Below are positions 34,641 to 42,498 of a stretch of 64,000 nt of DNA, piece after piece. The notes under the pieces were generated by a model, which saw only the letters and a list, made by a program, of their open reading frames with translations, was not told where the DNA came from and made no database searches. Source of the stretch: Roseicyclus salinarum (lineage in GTDB: Bacteria; Pseudomonadota; Alphaproteobacteria; Rhodobacterales; Rhodobacteraceae); assembly GCF_029624655.1 (NCBI RefSeq), contig NZ_JARRSA010000001.1:1-64000 (forward strand), given 5' to 3'. Within the stretch, counting starts at the first letter, position 1; the number at the start of each line of letters is the position of its first letter. A program made the translations under genes and the position numbers.

Positions 34641-35657
34641 TCATTCCCAACCGGCGGTGTTCAGCACTTCGACCGCCGCATCGACTTTCGAGGCGATGTC
34701 CGAAAGGTCGATCGTGTCGGGCCGGAAGATCCCCAGCGCCGCGACGGACGGGGCCAGGCCGACGCCCGGAACCGCCGGATATTCGTCGTTGCCCGCCGAG
34801 AAATACTGCTGCGCCTGGTCGGACGCGAGGTATTCGAGGAACCGCACCGCGTTGTCGCGGTTCGGCGCATTGGCCGCGACGCCCCCGCCCGAGATGTTCA
34901 TGTGCGCGCCGATGTCGTTCTGGTTGGGGAACACCCAGCCGATCTGGTCGAGGCTGTCGGACAGGCCCTCGACGTCGGTGCGGATTGCACGAGCGAAGTA
35001 GTAGGTGTTGGACATCGCGATGTCGCACTCGCCCGAGACGATGCCGCGCAGCTGGTCCGTGTCGCCGCCCTGTGGATCACGCGCGAAGTTCCCGACCACC
35101 GCGTTCGCCCAGTCCTGAACGGCCTCCTGCCCAAGATGCGCGATCAGTGCCGCGGTGATGTTCTGGGTGTAGACGTTCGAGGAGGAGCGGATGCAGACGA
35201 GGCCCTCGTATTCCTCGTTCGCGAGGTCCTGGTAGGTCTGCGGCGGGTTCGCCACGTCGTTCTTGTCGTAGAAGATGATCCGAGCACGCTGCGAGAAGGC
35301 GAACCATTCGTTGTCGTCGGCCTGAAGGTAGGCCGGGATGCGGGCCTCGAGGACGTCGCTTTCGACGGGCTGCAGAAGCCCCATCTCGGCGGCGCGGGCA
35401 AGCCGGACGGTATCGACGGTCAGGAAGACGTCGGCCGGGCTGTTCTCGCCCTCGGCCTGCATCCGGGCGATCAGCTCGTCGGCGTTGCCCTCGATGCGGT
35501 TGATCGTGATGCCGGTCATCTCCTCGAAGTCGGTATAGAGCCGCTCGTCGGTGTCGTAGTGACGCGAAGAATAGAGGTTCAGCTCCTGCGCCTGTGCGGC
35601 GGTGAGGGCCGAAGCGGCGATCGTCGTGCCGAGAAGGGCCGCGAGAGTGCGTGTCAT
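34641..35657 (-). CDS. Ferric-iron ABC transporter substrate-binding protein
   Basis: A 338-residue periplasmic Fe3+-binding protein. The signal peptide is cleaved near AQA-QE (residue 23), and the mature part begins ELNLYSSRHYDTDERLYTDF, the usual start of FbpA/FutA proteins. Iron-ligand tyrosines are expected in the SNTYYFAR segment (adjacent Tyr pair), with the first Tyr at SSRHYD. It is transcribed toward the permease gene rather than with it. GGGAG precedes ATG 35657, and copy A of the repeated inverted motif is 31 bases further upstream. Confidence 0.92.
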   Translation of the reverse strand: MTRTLAALLGTTIAASALTAAQAQELNLYSSRHYDTDERLYTDFEEMTGITINRIEGNADELIARMQAEGENSPADVFLTVDTVRLARAAEMGLLQPVESDVLEARIPAYLQADDNEWFAFSQRARIIFYDKNDVANPPQTYQDLANEEYEGLVCIRSSSNVYTQNITAALIAHLGQEAVQDWANAVVGNFARDPQGGDTDQLRGIVSGECDIAMSNTYYFARAIRTDVEGLSDSLDQIGWVFPNQNDIGAHMNISGGGVAANAPNRDNAVRFLEYLASDQAQQYFSAGNDEYPAVPGVGLAPSVAALGIFRPDTIDLSDIASKVDAAVEVLNTAGWE

Positions 35658-35687
35658 GGAATGCTCCCTGAAGCTGCTGGTCCGATA

Positions 35688-35706
35688 CCTGAGCATTTTT
35701 GTCAGG
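35688..35706 (-). promoter_or_regulatory. Candidate iron operator, copy A
   Basis: A perfect 5-bp inverted repeat CCTGA-N9-TCAGG; on the minus strand the spacer is CAAAAATGC. It lies upstream of the Fe3+-binding protein gene. Copies with the same arm spacing and GACAAAAA core precede the permease and MFS genes. Confidence 0.55.
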
Positions 35707-35750
35707 CGATGGGCGCTTTCTTTCGCAGTTCGCCGAGGGCGTCAAGAATT

Positions 35751-35769
35751 TCCGACAAAAAAAATCGGA
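35751..35769 (+). promoter_or_regulatory. Candidate iron operator, copy C
   Basis: A perfect 5-bp inverted repeat TCCGA-N9-TCGGA with an A-rich spacer (CAAAAAAAA), 72 bases before the MFS gene. It occupies the same divergent region as copy A. Confidence 0.5.
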
Positions 35770-35841
35770 TACTCGTCCGCCTTGCCGCCGCCGCCGCGCT
35801 TGGGCAGGGTCGCCGGATTGTCCGTCCGAAGGGGTCCGAAG

Positions 35842-37017
35842 ATGCGCGCCGGGATCGCGTTCCTGATCGTCGCTTACATGCTGAGCCAGTTCTACCGCGC
35901 CTTTCTCGCCGTGCTCGCGCCGGCGCTCGAGGCCGATCTCGGGGCGACGACGGGCGACCTCGCGCGCGCCTCGGGGCTTTGGTTCGCGGCCTTTGCGCTG
36001 ATGCAGCTTCCTGTGGGCTGGGCGCTGGATACGCTCGGCCCCCGGCGGACGGCCTCGGTCCTCGTCCTTGCGGGCGCGGCCGGCGGCGCGGTCATGTTCG
36101 CCTCCGCCCAGAGCCCCGCAATGATCACGGCGGCCATGGTCCTGATCGGCGTCGGCTGCGCGCCCGTTCTGATGTCCACCTACTACATCTTCGCCCGCAC
36201 GCTTCCCGCAGCGATCTTCGGGACGCTCGCGGGCGTGACGGTGGGGCTGTCGTCGCTGGGCAACATCCTGTCGGCCGCGCCGATGGCCTGGGCGGTGGCG
36301 AGTTTCGGCTGGCGCGAGACGGTGGCGGGCTTCGCGCTGTTCACGGCGCTGATCGCGCTCGGCATCGCCGTCTTCGTGCGCGACCCCCCGAAGCCGCAGG
36401 GCGAACCGCGCGGTTCGCTGCTCCAGCTTCTGGCGATGCCCGCGCTGTGGCCGATCCTCGTCGCGATGTTCATCTGCTACGCCCCCGCCGCCGGCCTGCG
36501 CGGCCTGTGGATCAGCCCCTATGTCGCCGACGTCCACGGCGCGACGCTGGCGCAGATCGGAACGGCGACGCTGATCATGGGGCTGGCGATGGTAGCGGGC
36601 AACTTCGCCTACGGCCCGGTGGACCGGTGGGTGGGCAGCCGGAAGATCCCGATCCTCGTGGGCAATCTCGGCGTGGCGGTCCTTCTGATGACGTTCTGGA
36701 TCGCGCCGCCGTCCGGCTTCGCGGGCACCGTGGCGCTTTTCGCCGTCATCGGCCTGATGGGCGCGTCCTATCCCATCGTGATCTCGCATGGCCGCAGCTT
36801 CCTGCCCGCCCACCTGACCGGGCGCGGGGTGACGCTGTTGAACCTGTTCGGGATGGGCGGGGCGGGCGTGATGCAGTTCGTCTCGGGCCCGCTGCAGGCG
36901 AGCTTTGCCGAAAACCGCCCGCCTGCCGAGGCCTATGGCGCGCTTTTCGCCACGATCGGCGTCTGCATCCTCGTGGGATGCGCGGTCTACGCGTTCAGCC
37001 GCGATACGGCGTCCTGA
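35842..37017 (+). CDS. MFS transporter
   Basis: A 391-residue inner-membrane transporter with about twelve hydrophobic helices. The family loop between helices 2 and 3 is PVGWALDTLGPRRTASV (MFS motif A variant, G-x-x-x-D-x-x-G-x-R). The cargo is unknown. It is divergent from the iron-binding-protein gene and shares the candidate operator region, so siderophore, citrate or metal-chelate export/uptake is a reasonable guess, but nothing in the protein itself proves it. AAGGGG lies before ATG 35842. Confidence 0.85.
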   Translation: MRAGIAFLIVAYMLSQFYRAFLAVLAPALEADLGATTGDLARASGLWFAAFALMQLPVGWALDTLGPRRTASVLVLAGAAGGAVMFASAQSPAMITAAMVLIGVGCAPVLMSTYYIFARTLPAAIFGTLAGVTVGLSSLGNILSAAPMAWAVASFGWRETVAGFALFTALIALGIAVFVRDPPKPQGEPRGSLLQLLAMPALWPILVAMFICYAPAAGLRGLWISPYVADVHGATLAQIGTATLIMGLAMVAGNFAYGPVDRWVGSRKIPILVGNLGVAVLLMTFWIAPPSGFAGTVALFAVIGLMGASYPIVISHGRSFLPAHLTGRGVTLLNLFGMGGAGVMQFVSGPLQASFAENRPPAEAYGALFATIGVCILVGCAVYAFSRDTAS

Positions 37018-37132
37018 CCGCGCGGCCAGGGGACGGCGCGCAACGCGGTCGCGAGGAACAGGCGGCGACGGGCTTTTCTATGCCCCTGTCTTGCGGTAAG
37101 CGCGCCGCACCCGCATCCGGAAGGACAAGATC

Positions 37133-38155
37133 ATGGGCTACCGCATCGTCGTCGCAGGCGCCACGGGCAACGTGGGCCGCGAAATGCTGAACATTCTCGC
37201 CGAGCGCGAGTTCCCGGTGGACGAGATCGCCGTTCTGGCGTCCCGCAAGTCCCTCGGCACCGAGTGCAGCTTCGGCGACAGGACCCTGAAGACGCAGGAC
37301 CTCGACACGTTCGACTTCACCGGCTGGGACATGGCGCTGTTCGCCATCGGCTCGGAGGCGACGGCGAAATACGCGCCGAGGGCGGCCAAGGCCGGCTGCG
37401 TCGTGATCGACAACTCGTCGCTCTACCGCTACGAGCCCGACATCCCGCTCGTGGTGCCCGAGGTGAACCCCGAGGCCGTCGAGGGCTATGCCAAGCGCAA
37501 CATCATCGCCAACCCTAACTGCTCGACCGCGCAGATGGTCGTGGCGCTGAAGCCGCTGCACGACCGCGCGCGGATCAAGCGTGTCGTCGTCTCAACCTAC
37601 CAGTCCGTCTCGGGCAGCGGGAAGGACGCGATGGACGAGCTGTGGAACCAGACCAAGGGCATGTATGTCCCCGGTCAGGAGGTCGCGCCCTCGGTCTATC
37701 CCAAGCAGATCGCCTTCAACGTCATTCCCCACATCGACAAGTTCATGGAGGACGGGTCGACCAAGGAGGAATGGAAGATGGTCGCCGAGACCAAGAAGAT
37801 CATGGACCCGAAGATCAAGGTCACGGCGACCTGCGTGCGCGTGCCCGTCTTCGTCGGCCATTCCGAGGCGATCAACATCGAGTTCGAGGATTTTCTCGAC
37901 GAGGACGAGGCGCGCGAGATCCTGCGCGTGGCCCCGGGCGTTCTGGTCGTCGACAAGCGCGAGGACGGCGGCTACGTCACGCCCATCGAATGCGTCGGCG
38001 ACTACGCGACCTTCGTCAGCCGCATCCGGCAGGATTCGACGATCGAGAACGGCCTGAACCTCTGGTGCGTGTCCGACAACCTGCGCAAGGGCGCCGCCCT
38101 GAACGCCGTGCAGATCGCCGAGACGCTCGGCAACCGGGTGCTGAAAAAGGGCTGA
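37133..38155 (+). CDS. asd: Aspartate-semialdehyde dehydrogenase
   Basis: A 340-residue NADP enzyme that makes L-aspartate semialdehyde from aspartyl phosphate, at the branch to lysine/diaminopimelate, threonine and methionine. It has the nucleotide motif VVAGATGNVGREML, the active-site cysteine in NPNCSTAQMVVALKPL, and the conserved STYQSVSGSGKDAMDEL segment. AAGGA precedes the ATG at 37133. It is flanked by a 115-base gap upstream and a long hairpin downstream. Confidence 0.96.
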   Translation: MGYRIVVAGATGNVGREMLNILAEREFPVDEIAVLASRKSLGTECSFGDRTLKTQDLDTFDFTGWDMALFAIGSEATAKYAPRAAKAGCVVIDNSSLYRYEPDIPLVVPEVNPEAVEGYAKRNIIANPNCSTAQMVVALKPLHDRARIKRVVVSTYQSVSGSGKDAMDELWNQTKGMYVPGQEVAPSVYPKQIAFNVIPHIDKFMEDGSTKEEWKMVAETKKIMDPKIKVTATCVRVPVFVGHSEAINIEFEDFLDEDEAREILRVAPGVLVVDKREDGGYVTPIECVGDYATFVSRIRQDSTIENGLNLWCVSDNLRKGAALNAVQIAETLGNRVLKKG

Positions 38156-38183
38156 CGCGCGGGCGTTATTGAATAGCCGCGCG

Positions 38184-38231
38184 TTTGGGGGAACCTTCGG
38201 GAAAAGACCGCTTCCGAAAGGTTTCCCCAAA
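38184..38231 (+). promoter_or_regulatory. Long hairpin covering the ribosome-binding site of the DUF4139 gene
   Basis: Bases 38184-38200 pair with 38214-38231 over about 17 positions, with one G-T pair and one bulged base; the loop is 13 bases. The right arm contains the GAAAGG ribosome-binding site and ends on the A of the ATG. It could hide the start site from ribosomes, end asd transcription, or both. Confidence 0.6.
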
Positions 38232-39871
38232 TGCGTTTCTTCGCCACCACTGCCCTCGCGCTCTGCCTGCCGGGCGCCGCGTTCGCCGACGACATCCTGC
38301 TGCGCGCCGATGTCGCGCAGGCCCTCGTGTTCGCACGGGGGGCCGAGGTCACGCGGCGCGTGTCGGCGGACCTGCCGCAAGGCCGGCACAGGCTACTCAT
38401 CCCGATGCGCGACATCTCCGATCCGTCCCTGATCGAGGTTTCCGGCCCCGACGGCGTCCGCATCGGCGTTCCGCAGACCGCCGCGCGGATCGCGATCCCC
38501 GAGGGCGCGCTCGATACCGGGCCGGAAGCGGACGCGCGCGATGCCGTCGAGGCGGCCGAGGACGCCCTGCAGGCGGCGCTCGACGCGCTTGCCCGGCGCG
38601 ATGCCGCCATCAGGGGCCTCGAGACGCAGCTTGCCTATCTCGATGCGATCGCGCGGGGCGGGCCCGACGGCGCCGCGACGCCGCCGGGTCCCGAGGCGCT
38701 CGCCGCGCTTCTTGGGACGCTCGGCACCGAAACGGCGCGCGTTGGCACGGGCCTGCAGGCCGCCCGCGAGGCGCGTCGGGACGACGAGGAGGCCGTGGAC
38801 GACCGCAGGCGCGATCTTTCCGTCGCCCGCAGCGCCTTGCAGGACCTCAACCCGTTCGGACCGGAGGCGCCTGGCATCGAGGTGGAGATCGAGGTTCCCG
38901 AGGCCGCCCGAGGCGACATCGTGATCTCCTACCCGACCGACGCCGCGGGCTGGGCGCCGATCTACGCGCTCCGCCTCGACACGCAAGCCGAGGCCCTTTC
39001 GGTCGAACGGTCGATCGCGCTTTACCATTCGGGCGCCGCGACGTGGCGGGACGTGGCCATGCGCTTTTCCACCGCCTTGCCCGGCCGCCGCCGGGAGCCG
39101 AGCGTGGCGTTCCCGGACCCGGCGCGGATCGCCCCCCCGCCACCGATGCCCGAGCCTGCTGTCAGAAGCGAAGCCGCAGGCATGATCGGCGCGGAGACGG
39201 CGATGGAGCCCGTAATGGTCGCCGACGCCGCCGCGCGCATGGTCACGACAGGCATTTCCGTCGTTTACGAATATGCCGCGCCGGTGACGGTCGGCCCGTC
39301 GGGGCAGGTGACGCTGCCCTTCGACGACATCGCTCTCGACATCGCGCTCGAGAATCGGGCGGTGCCGCGGCGCGACGCCAACGCCTTCCTCGTCGCCATG
39401 GGCGAGAACGACAGCGGCGAGGCGATCCTTCCGGGCGCGGCCCGCTTCTTCCGCGACGGCGAGCTGGTGGGCGCGGGAGCGCTGCCGATGGTCCCGTCCG
39501 GCGCCGAGGTCGAGATCGCCTTCGGCCAGCTCGATCACCTGCCGCTGATCTGGCAGGACCTGTCGCTCGACGAGGGAGACCGGGGCATCTTCGTCAGCGA
39601 GAACGAGCAACGCCGCCGCATCGTCTTCGGGGTGGAGAACACGTCGGGCACGGCCGAGACGGTGCGCCTTCTCTACGCGACGCCCTTCGCCGAGCAGGAG
39701 GACCTGGAGCTGTCGGTCGGTTTCTCGCGCGCGCCGGACGCGCGTGACGTGGACGACCTGCGCGGCGTTCTTGCCTGGGACATCACGGTGCCGGCCGGCG
39801 CCGAGGAGCGTATCGAGATGACGGTGGACCTGAGCTGGCCCGAGGACATGATCCTCGACTGGCGGCCCTGA
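38231..39871 (+). CDS. DUF4139 domain-containing (mucoidy-inhibitor MuiA-like) exported protein
   Basis: A 546-residue protein with a signal peptide (cleavage after AFA, about residue 19). An N-terminal DUF4140-like part carries the VFARGAEVTRRVSADLPQG segment. A helical region of about residues 98-200, rich in Ala/Arg/Asp, probably forms a coiled coil. The C-terminal DUF4139 beta-rich domain is recognised by SYPTDAAGWAPIYALRLD, ALYHSGAATWRDVAMRFST and the ending WDITVPAGAEERIEM. Function is unknown in bacteria; it is likely periplasmic. Confidence 0.88.
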   Translation: MRFFATTALALCLPGAAFADDILLRADVAQALVFARGAEVTRRVSADLPQGRHRLLIPMRDISDPSLIEVSGPDGVRIGVPQTAARIAIPEGALDTGPEADARDAVEAAEDALQAALDALARRDAAIRGLETQLAYLDAIARGGPDGAATPPGPEALAALLGTLGTETARVGTGLQAAREARRDDEEAVDDRRRDLSVARSALQDLNPFGPEAPGIEVEIEVPEAARGDIVISYPTDAAGWAPIYALRLDTQAEALSVERSIALYHSGAATWRDVAMRFSTALPGRRREPSVAFPDPARIAPPPPMPEPAVRSEAAGMIGAETAMEPVMVADAAARMVTTGISVVYEYAAPVTVGPSGQVTLPFDDIALDIALENRAVPRRDANAFLVAMGENDSGEAILPGAARFFRDGELVGAGALPMVPSGAEVEIAFGQLDHLPLIWQDLSLDEGDRGIFVSENEQRRRIVFGVENTSGTAETVRLLYATPFAEQEDLELSVGFSRAPDARDVDDLRGVLAWDITVPAGAEERIEMTVDLSWPEDMILDWRP

Positions 39872-39889
39872 GCGGGCCTGCGCGCCGGG

Positions 39890-40201
39890 TCAGAAACGCT
39901 CGGCGCGCAAGACCTCGCAATCGACGATGCTGACGACGCCGATGTGACGCTCGACGACGCCGAAGGCCGCGTCGAGCAGATCGTCGAGCCGCTCGGGGCG
40001 GATGATGCACACGACGCTGACCATGCCGCCCGCGCGGCTGACCTGCCCCTCGCGCGTCCATTGGCCCGACCGGCCCGACCCGCCCAGGACCGGCAGCACC
40101 GTGAACCCGGTGACGCCGGCCTTGACCAGCGCCGAGGTCAGGCGCCCCTCCATCACCATCTCGATGGTGATCTCGACGCGTTTTGCCTTGTGTGTCTGCA
40201 T
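39890..40201 (-). CDS. sbtB: PII-like signalling protein SbtB
   Basis: A 103-residue PII-like protein. It begins KRVEITIEMVMEGRLTSALVKAGVTGFTVLPVLGGSG, with the glycine-rich segment in the position of the T-loop, and ends with the strand IVDCEVLRAERF. Cyanobacterial SbtB proteins bind adenine nucleotides and gate the bicarbonate transporter SbtA. The C-terminal cysteine-containing loop found in some cyanobacterial SbtB is absent here. It follows sbtA by 5 bases, which strongly supports the functional pairing. Confidence 0.85.
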   Translation of the reverse strand: MQTHKAKRVEITIEMVMEGRLTSALVKAGVTGFTVLPVLGGSGRSGQWTREGQVSRAGGMVSVVCIIRPERLDDLLDAAFGVVERHIGVVSIVDCEVLRAERF

Positions 40202-40206
40202 GGCGG

Positions 40207-41187
40207 TCAGCCTCCGGTCAGGGCCTGCGACACCGCGAGGTAGACCGGGATGCCGAGCGTCAGGTTGAAGGGGAAGGTCACGCCAAGCGACAGCGTGAGG
40301 TAGATCGACGGGTTCGCCTCGGGCAGCGCCACGCGCATCGCCGCGGGGACCGCGATGTAGGAGGCCGAGGCCGACAGCGTCATGAACAGCATCACGCCGC
40401 CCGGGCTGAGACCCAGCAGAAGGCCCGCCGCGAGGCCGAAGCACGACCCGATCAGCGGCATGATCACGCCGAACGCGAACAGGCCCGCCGTCAGGACGGA
40501 CCGCGCCTCGCGAAGGCCGCGCCCCGCGACCAGCCCCATGTCGAGCAGGAAGAGGCACAGGACCCCTTGGAACGGCGCGACGATGAAGGGCGAGATCAGC
40601 GCCATTCCGTCGCTGCCGGTGATCCAGCCGATCAGGAACGAGCCCACCAGCAGGACGATCGATCCGTTCAGCAGGATCTCGCGCACGAGGCCCTCCTCCA
40701 TTTCGGCCGCGCCCTTGCCGAAGCGCGCGATGATCCACAGCGCCGAGAGGATCGCGGGCGCCTCCATCACCGCCGCCACCGCGACCATGTAGCCCTCGGA
40801 CGAGAGGCCGGCCGAGGTCGCCACGGAGGTCGCCGCGACAAAGGTCACGATCGATATCGAGCCGTAGTGTCCCGCCACGGCCGCCGCGTCCGTCACCGAA
40901 AGCCGCGTCATCGCGCGCATCAGGGCGAAGGCGACCAGCGGCAGGGCGAAGGACAGGACGATCCCCGCCACCAGCGACAGAAGCAGCGTCGCGTCGATCC
41001 CGTGCGCGGCGACGCTTGCGCCGCCCTTGAAGCCGATCGCGAACAGAAGGTAGATCGACAGCCCCTTGGCCACCGCTTCCGGAACCGACAGGTCCGACCG
41101 CGCGAAAGCCGCGGCGAGACCGAGGGCGAAGAACAGGATGATCGGCGACAGGAGGTTGTCGGCCGCAAGCGCCAGAATTCCGTCCAT
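40207..41187 (-). CDS. sbtA: Sodium-dependent bicarbonate transporter SbtA
   Basis: A 326-residue membrane protein with about ten hydrophobic helices in two inverted halves. It starts LLSPIILFFALGLAAAFARSDL and contains LFAIGFKGGASVA and VAGHYGSISIVTFVAA, the conserved SbtA segments. The family imports HCO3- together with Na+. It lies between a carbonic anhydrase gene and sbtB, all on one strand. Length is slightly below the cyanobacterial proteins (about 370), with shorter loops. Confidence 0.92.
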   Translation of the reverse strand: MDGILALAADNLLSPIILFFALGLAAAFARSDLSVPEAVAKGLSIYLLFAIGFKGGASVAAHGIDATLLLSLVAGIVLSFALPLVAFALMRAMTRLSVTDAAAVAGHYGSISIVTFVAATSVATSAGLSSEGYMVAVAAVMEAPAILSALWIIARFGKGAAEMEEGLVREILLNGSIVLLVGSFLIGWITGSDGMALISPFIVAPFQGVLCLFLLDMGLVAGRGLREARSVLTAGLFAFGVIMPLIGSCFGLAAGLLLGLSPGGVMLFMTLSASASYIAVPAAMRVALPEANPSIYLTLSLGVTFPFNLTLGIPVYLAVSQALTGG

Positions 41188-41247
41188 GACAGTCCCGTCC
41201 CGTTCCCGTTCAAACGCAGATACAGGCCGCGCCCTGCGGGGTAAAGC

Positions 41248-41898
41248 TCAGGTCCTGACGAAGTGGCGCACCGTGCCGTCGAACGTCTCGAGGTCCATCT
41301 CGGCGATGTCCGCCCAGAGCCCGTGAAGGGTAAGCTTGCCCGCCTCGACCGCTTCCGCCACGAAGGGATAGCCCAGAAGGTTCTCGAGGCTCAGCTGGAT
41401 CGCCTCCTTCTCGAGCGCCGTCTGCATGTCTTCGGGCAGGGTCAGGTCGGCGACCTGCTCGAAACCGGGCCTCAGCACGTCGAGCCACCGCCCCACGAGG
41501 CTTTCGGGACGGTCAAGCTCGGGCGCACGGCCGGAACACATCTCGATGCATCCGCGCACGCCGCCGCAGTTGGAGTGGCCCATGACGAGGATGTGGGAGA
41601 CCTTCAGCGACGTCACGGCGAACTCGACCGCCGCGCCGGTGCCGTGGTGCTTGCCGTCGGGCGTGTAGGGCGGCACGAGGTTGGCGATATTGCGATGCAC
41701 GAACAGTTCGCCCGTCTTCTGCCCGAAGATCGAATTGACGGCGACGCGGCTGTCGCAGCAGGCGATGACCATGGCGCGCGGATGCTGACCCTCGAGGGCC
41801 AGCTTGCGGAACCATGTGCGATGCTCCGGGAAGCTCGCCTGTTTCCAGTGCTCGTAGCGTTCCCGCAGGTAGTCGGGCAGTGATTTCACGCGATGCAT
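41248..41898 (-). CDS. Beta-class carbonic anhydrase
   Basis: A 216-residue zinc enzyme that interconverts CO2 and HCO3-. Zinc ligands are seen in CCDSRV (Cys and the Asp-Arg dyad) and in HSNCGGVRG (His and Cys). NIANLVPPY is also typical of the beta class. No signal peptide is present, so it is cytoplasmic. AGGAGG precedes ATG 41898. It heads a three-gene run with sbtA and sbtB, spaced by 60 and 5 bases, so it would interconvert the inorganic carbon that SbtA brings in. Confidence 0.95.
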   Translation of the reverse strand: MHRVKSLPDYLRERYEHWKQASFPEHRTWFRKLALEGQHPRAMVIACCDSRVAVNSIFGQKTGELFVHRNIANLVPPYTPDGKHHGTGAAVEFAVTSLKVSHILVMGHSNCGGVRGCIEMCSGRAPELDRPESLVGRWLDVLRPGFEQVADLTLPEDMQTALEKEAIQLSLENLLGYPFVAEAVEAGKLTLHGLWADIAEMDLETFDGTVRHFVRT

Positions 41899-41940
41899 CG
41901 GCCGCCTCCTCGCGTCATGGATACCCCGCATTGCAGGCGA

Positions 41941-41969
41941 ATTGGAGATGCTTTTCGGGGCAGTCTCAA
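41941..41969 (-). promoter_or_regulatory. Possible promoter of the carbonic anhydrase-sbtAB run
   Basis: The minus strand reads TTGAGA (41969-41964), a 17-base spacer and TCCAAT (41946-41941), 42 bases before the start codon. The -10 match is moderate. Confidence 0.35.
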
Positions 41970-42033
41970 GGGTTTCTTCAGTCCGCGGCCCGAATGTCTG
42001 GATACCGCGGTGGGGGCCGAGGTGGAGTGAGAC

Positions 42034-42429
42034 ATGTTCCGAAACACGGACCGGTTCGTCGCGGAACTGCGGCCGGAAGAACCCGCGCGCTTCAACCCCG
42101 AAAGGCTGGAGGACCTGTGCCGCCGGATCGGGGAGACGCGCGCCGAGGTGGAGGTCGCGCGGGCGCTCGACCGGATATCGACGACGCTGGGCGCGCTGCC
42201 GCAGCTTTCGGACGGGGGCGATGCCTCGGTCCTGCGGGCGGGGCTGACGACGCTGATCCGCGACGCGGACCTCATCGGGATGGCGACCCTCGCGCGGGTC
42301 GCCCGCGACGTGGCGCATTGCCTCGATAATGGCGACGACCGCGGCCGCGCCGCCACGACCGCCCGGCTGATCCGCGTCGGCGACCGGTCGATCCACGCCG
42401 TCTGGGAGCTGGAGGACGTGTCTGGCTGA
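42034..42429 (+). CDS. Conserved protein of unknown function, mostly helical
   Basis: A 131-residue soluble protein without signal peptide or membrane segment. The sequence is helix-rich with few aromatic residues; LIRDADLIGMATLARVARDVAHCLDNGD resembles the helical spacing of histidine phosphotransfer domains but lacks their conserved His. I do not recognise a named family. The gene is divergent from the carbonic anhydrase operon and 70 bases before the aminopeptidase gene on the same strand. GGAG is present a few bases before the ATG. Confidence 0.65.
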   Translation: MFRNTDRFVAELRPEEPARFNPERLEDLCRRIGETRAEVEVARALDRISTTLGALPQLSDGGDASVLRAGLTTLIRDADLIGMATLARVARDVAHCLDNGDDRGRAATTARLIRVGDRSIHAVWELEDVSG

Positions 42430-42498
42430 TCCGGGCTTGCGGCGGCGCGGGGGGCCGCTAGGCTGGCGCCGATCTGCCAGGCCGACACGGGGTTCGCC

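Noticed and set aside
41995-42010. A further GGATACCGCG-like match near 42000 and GGATACC near 41917
   Set aside because: One-mismatch matches to the 11-base uronate-operator unit are expected several times by chance in 64 kb; these are isolated and not linked to sugar genes.
42034-42429. Histidine phosphotransfer domain in the 131-residue protein
   Set aside because: The helical spacing is suggestive, but no His lies at the conserved phospho-acceptor position.
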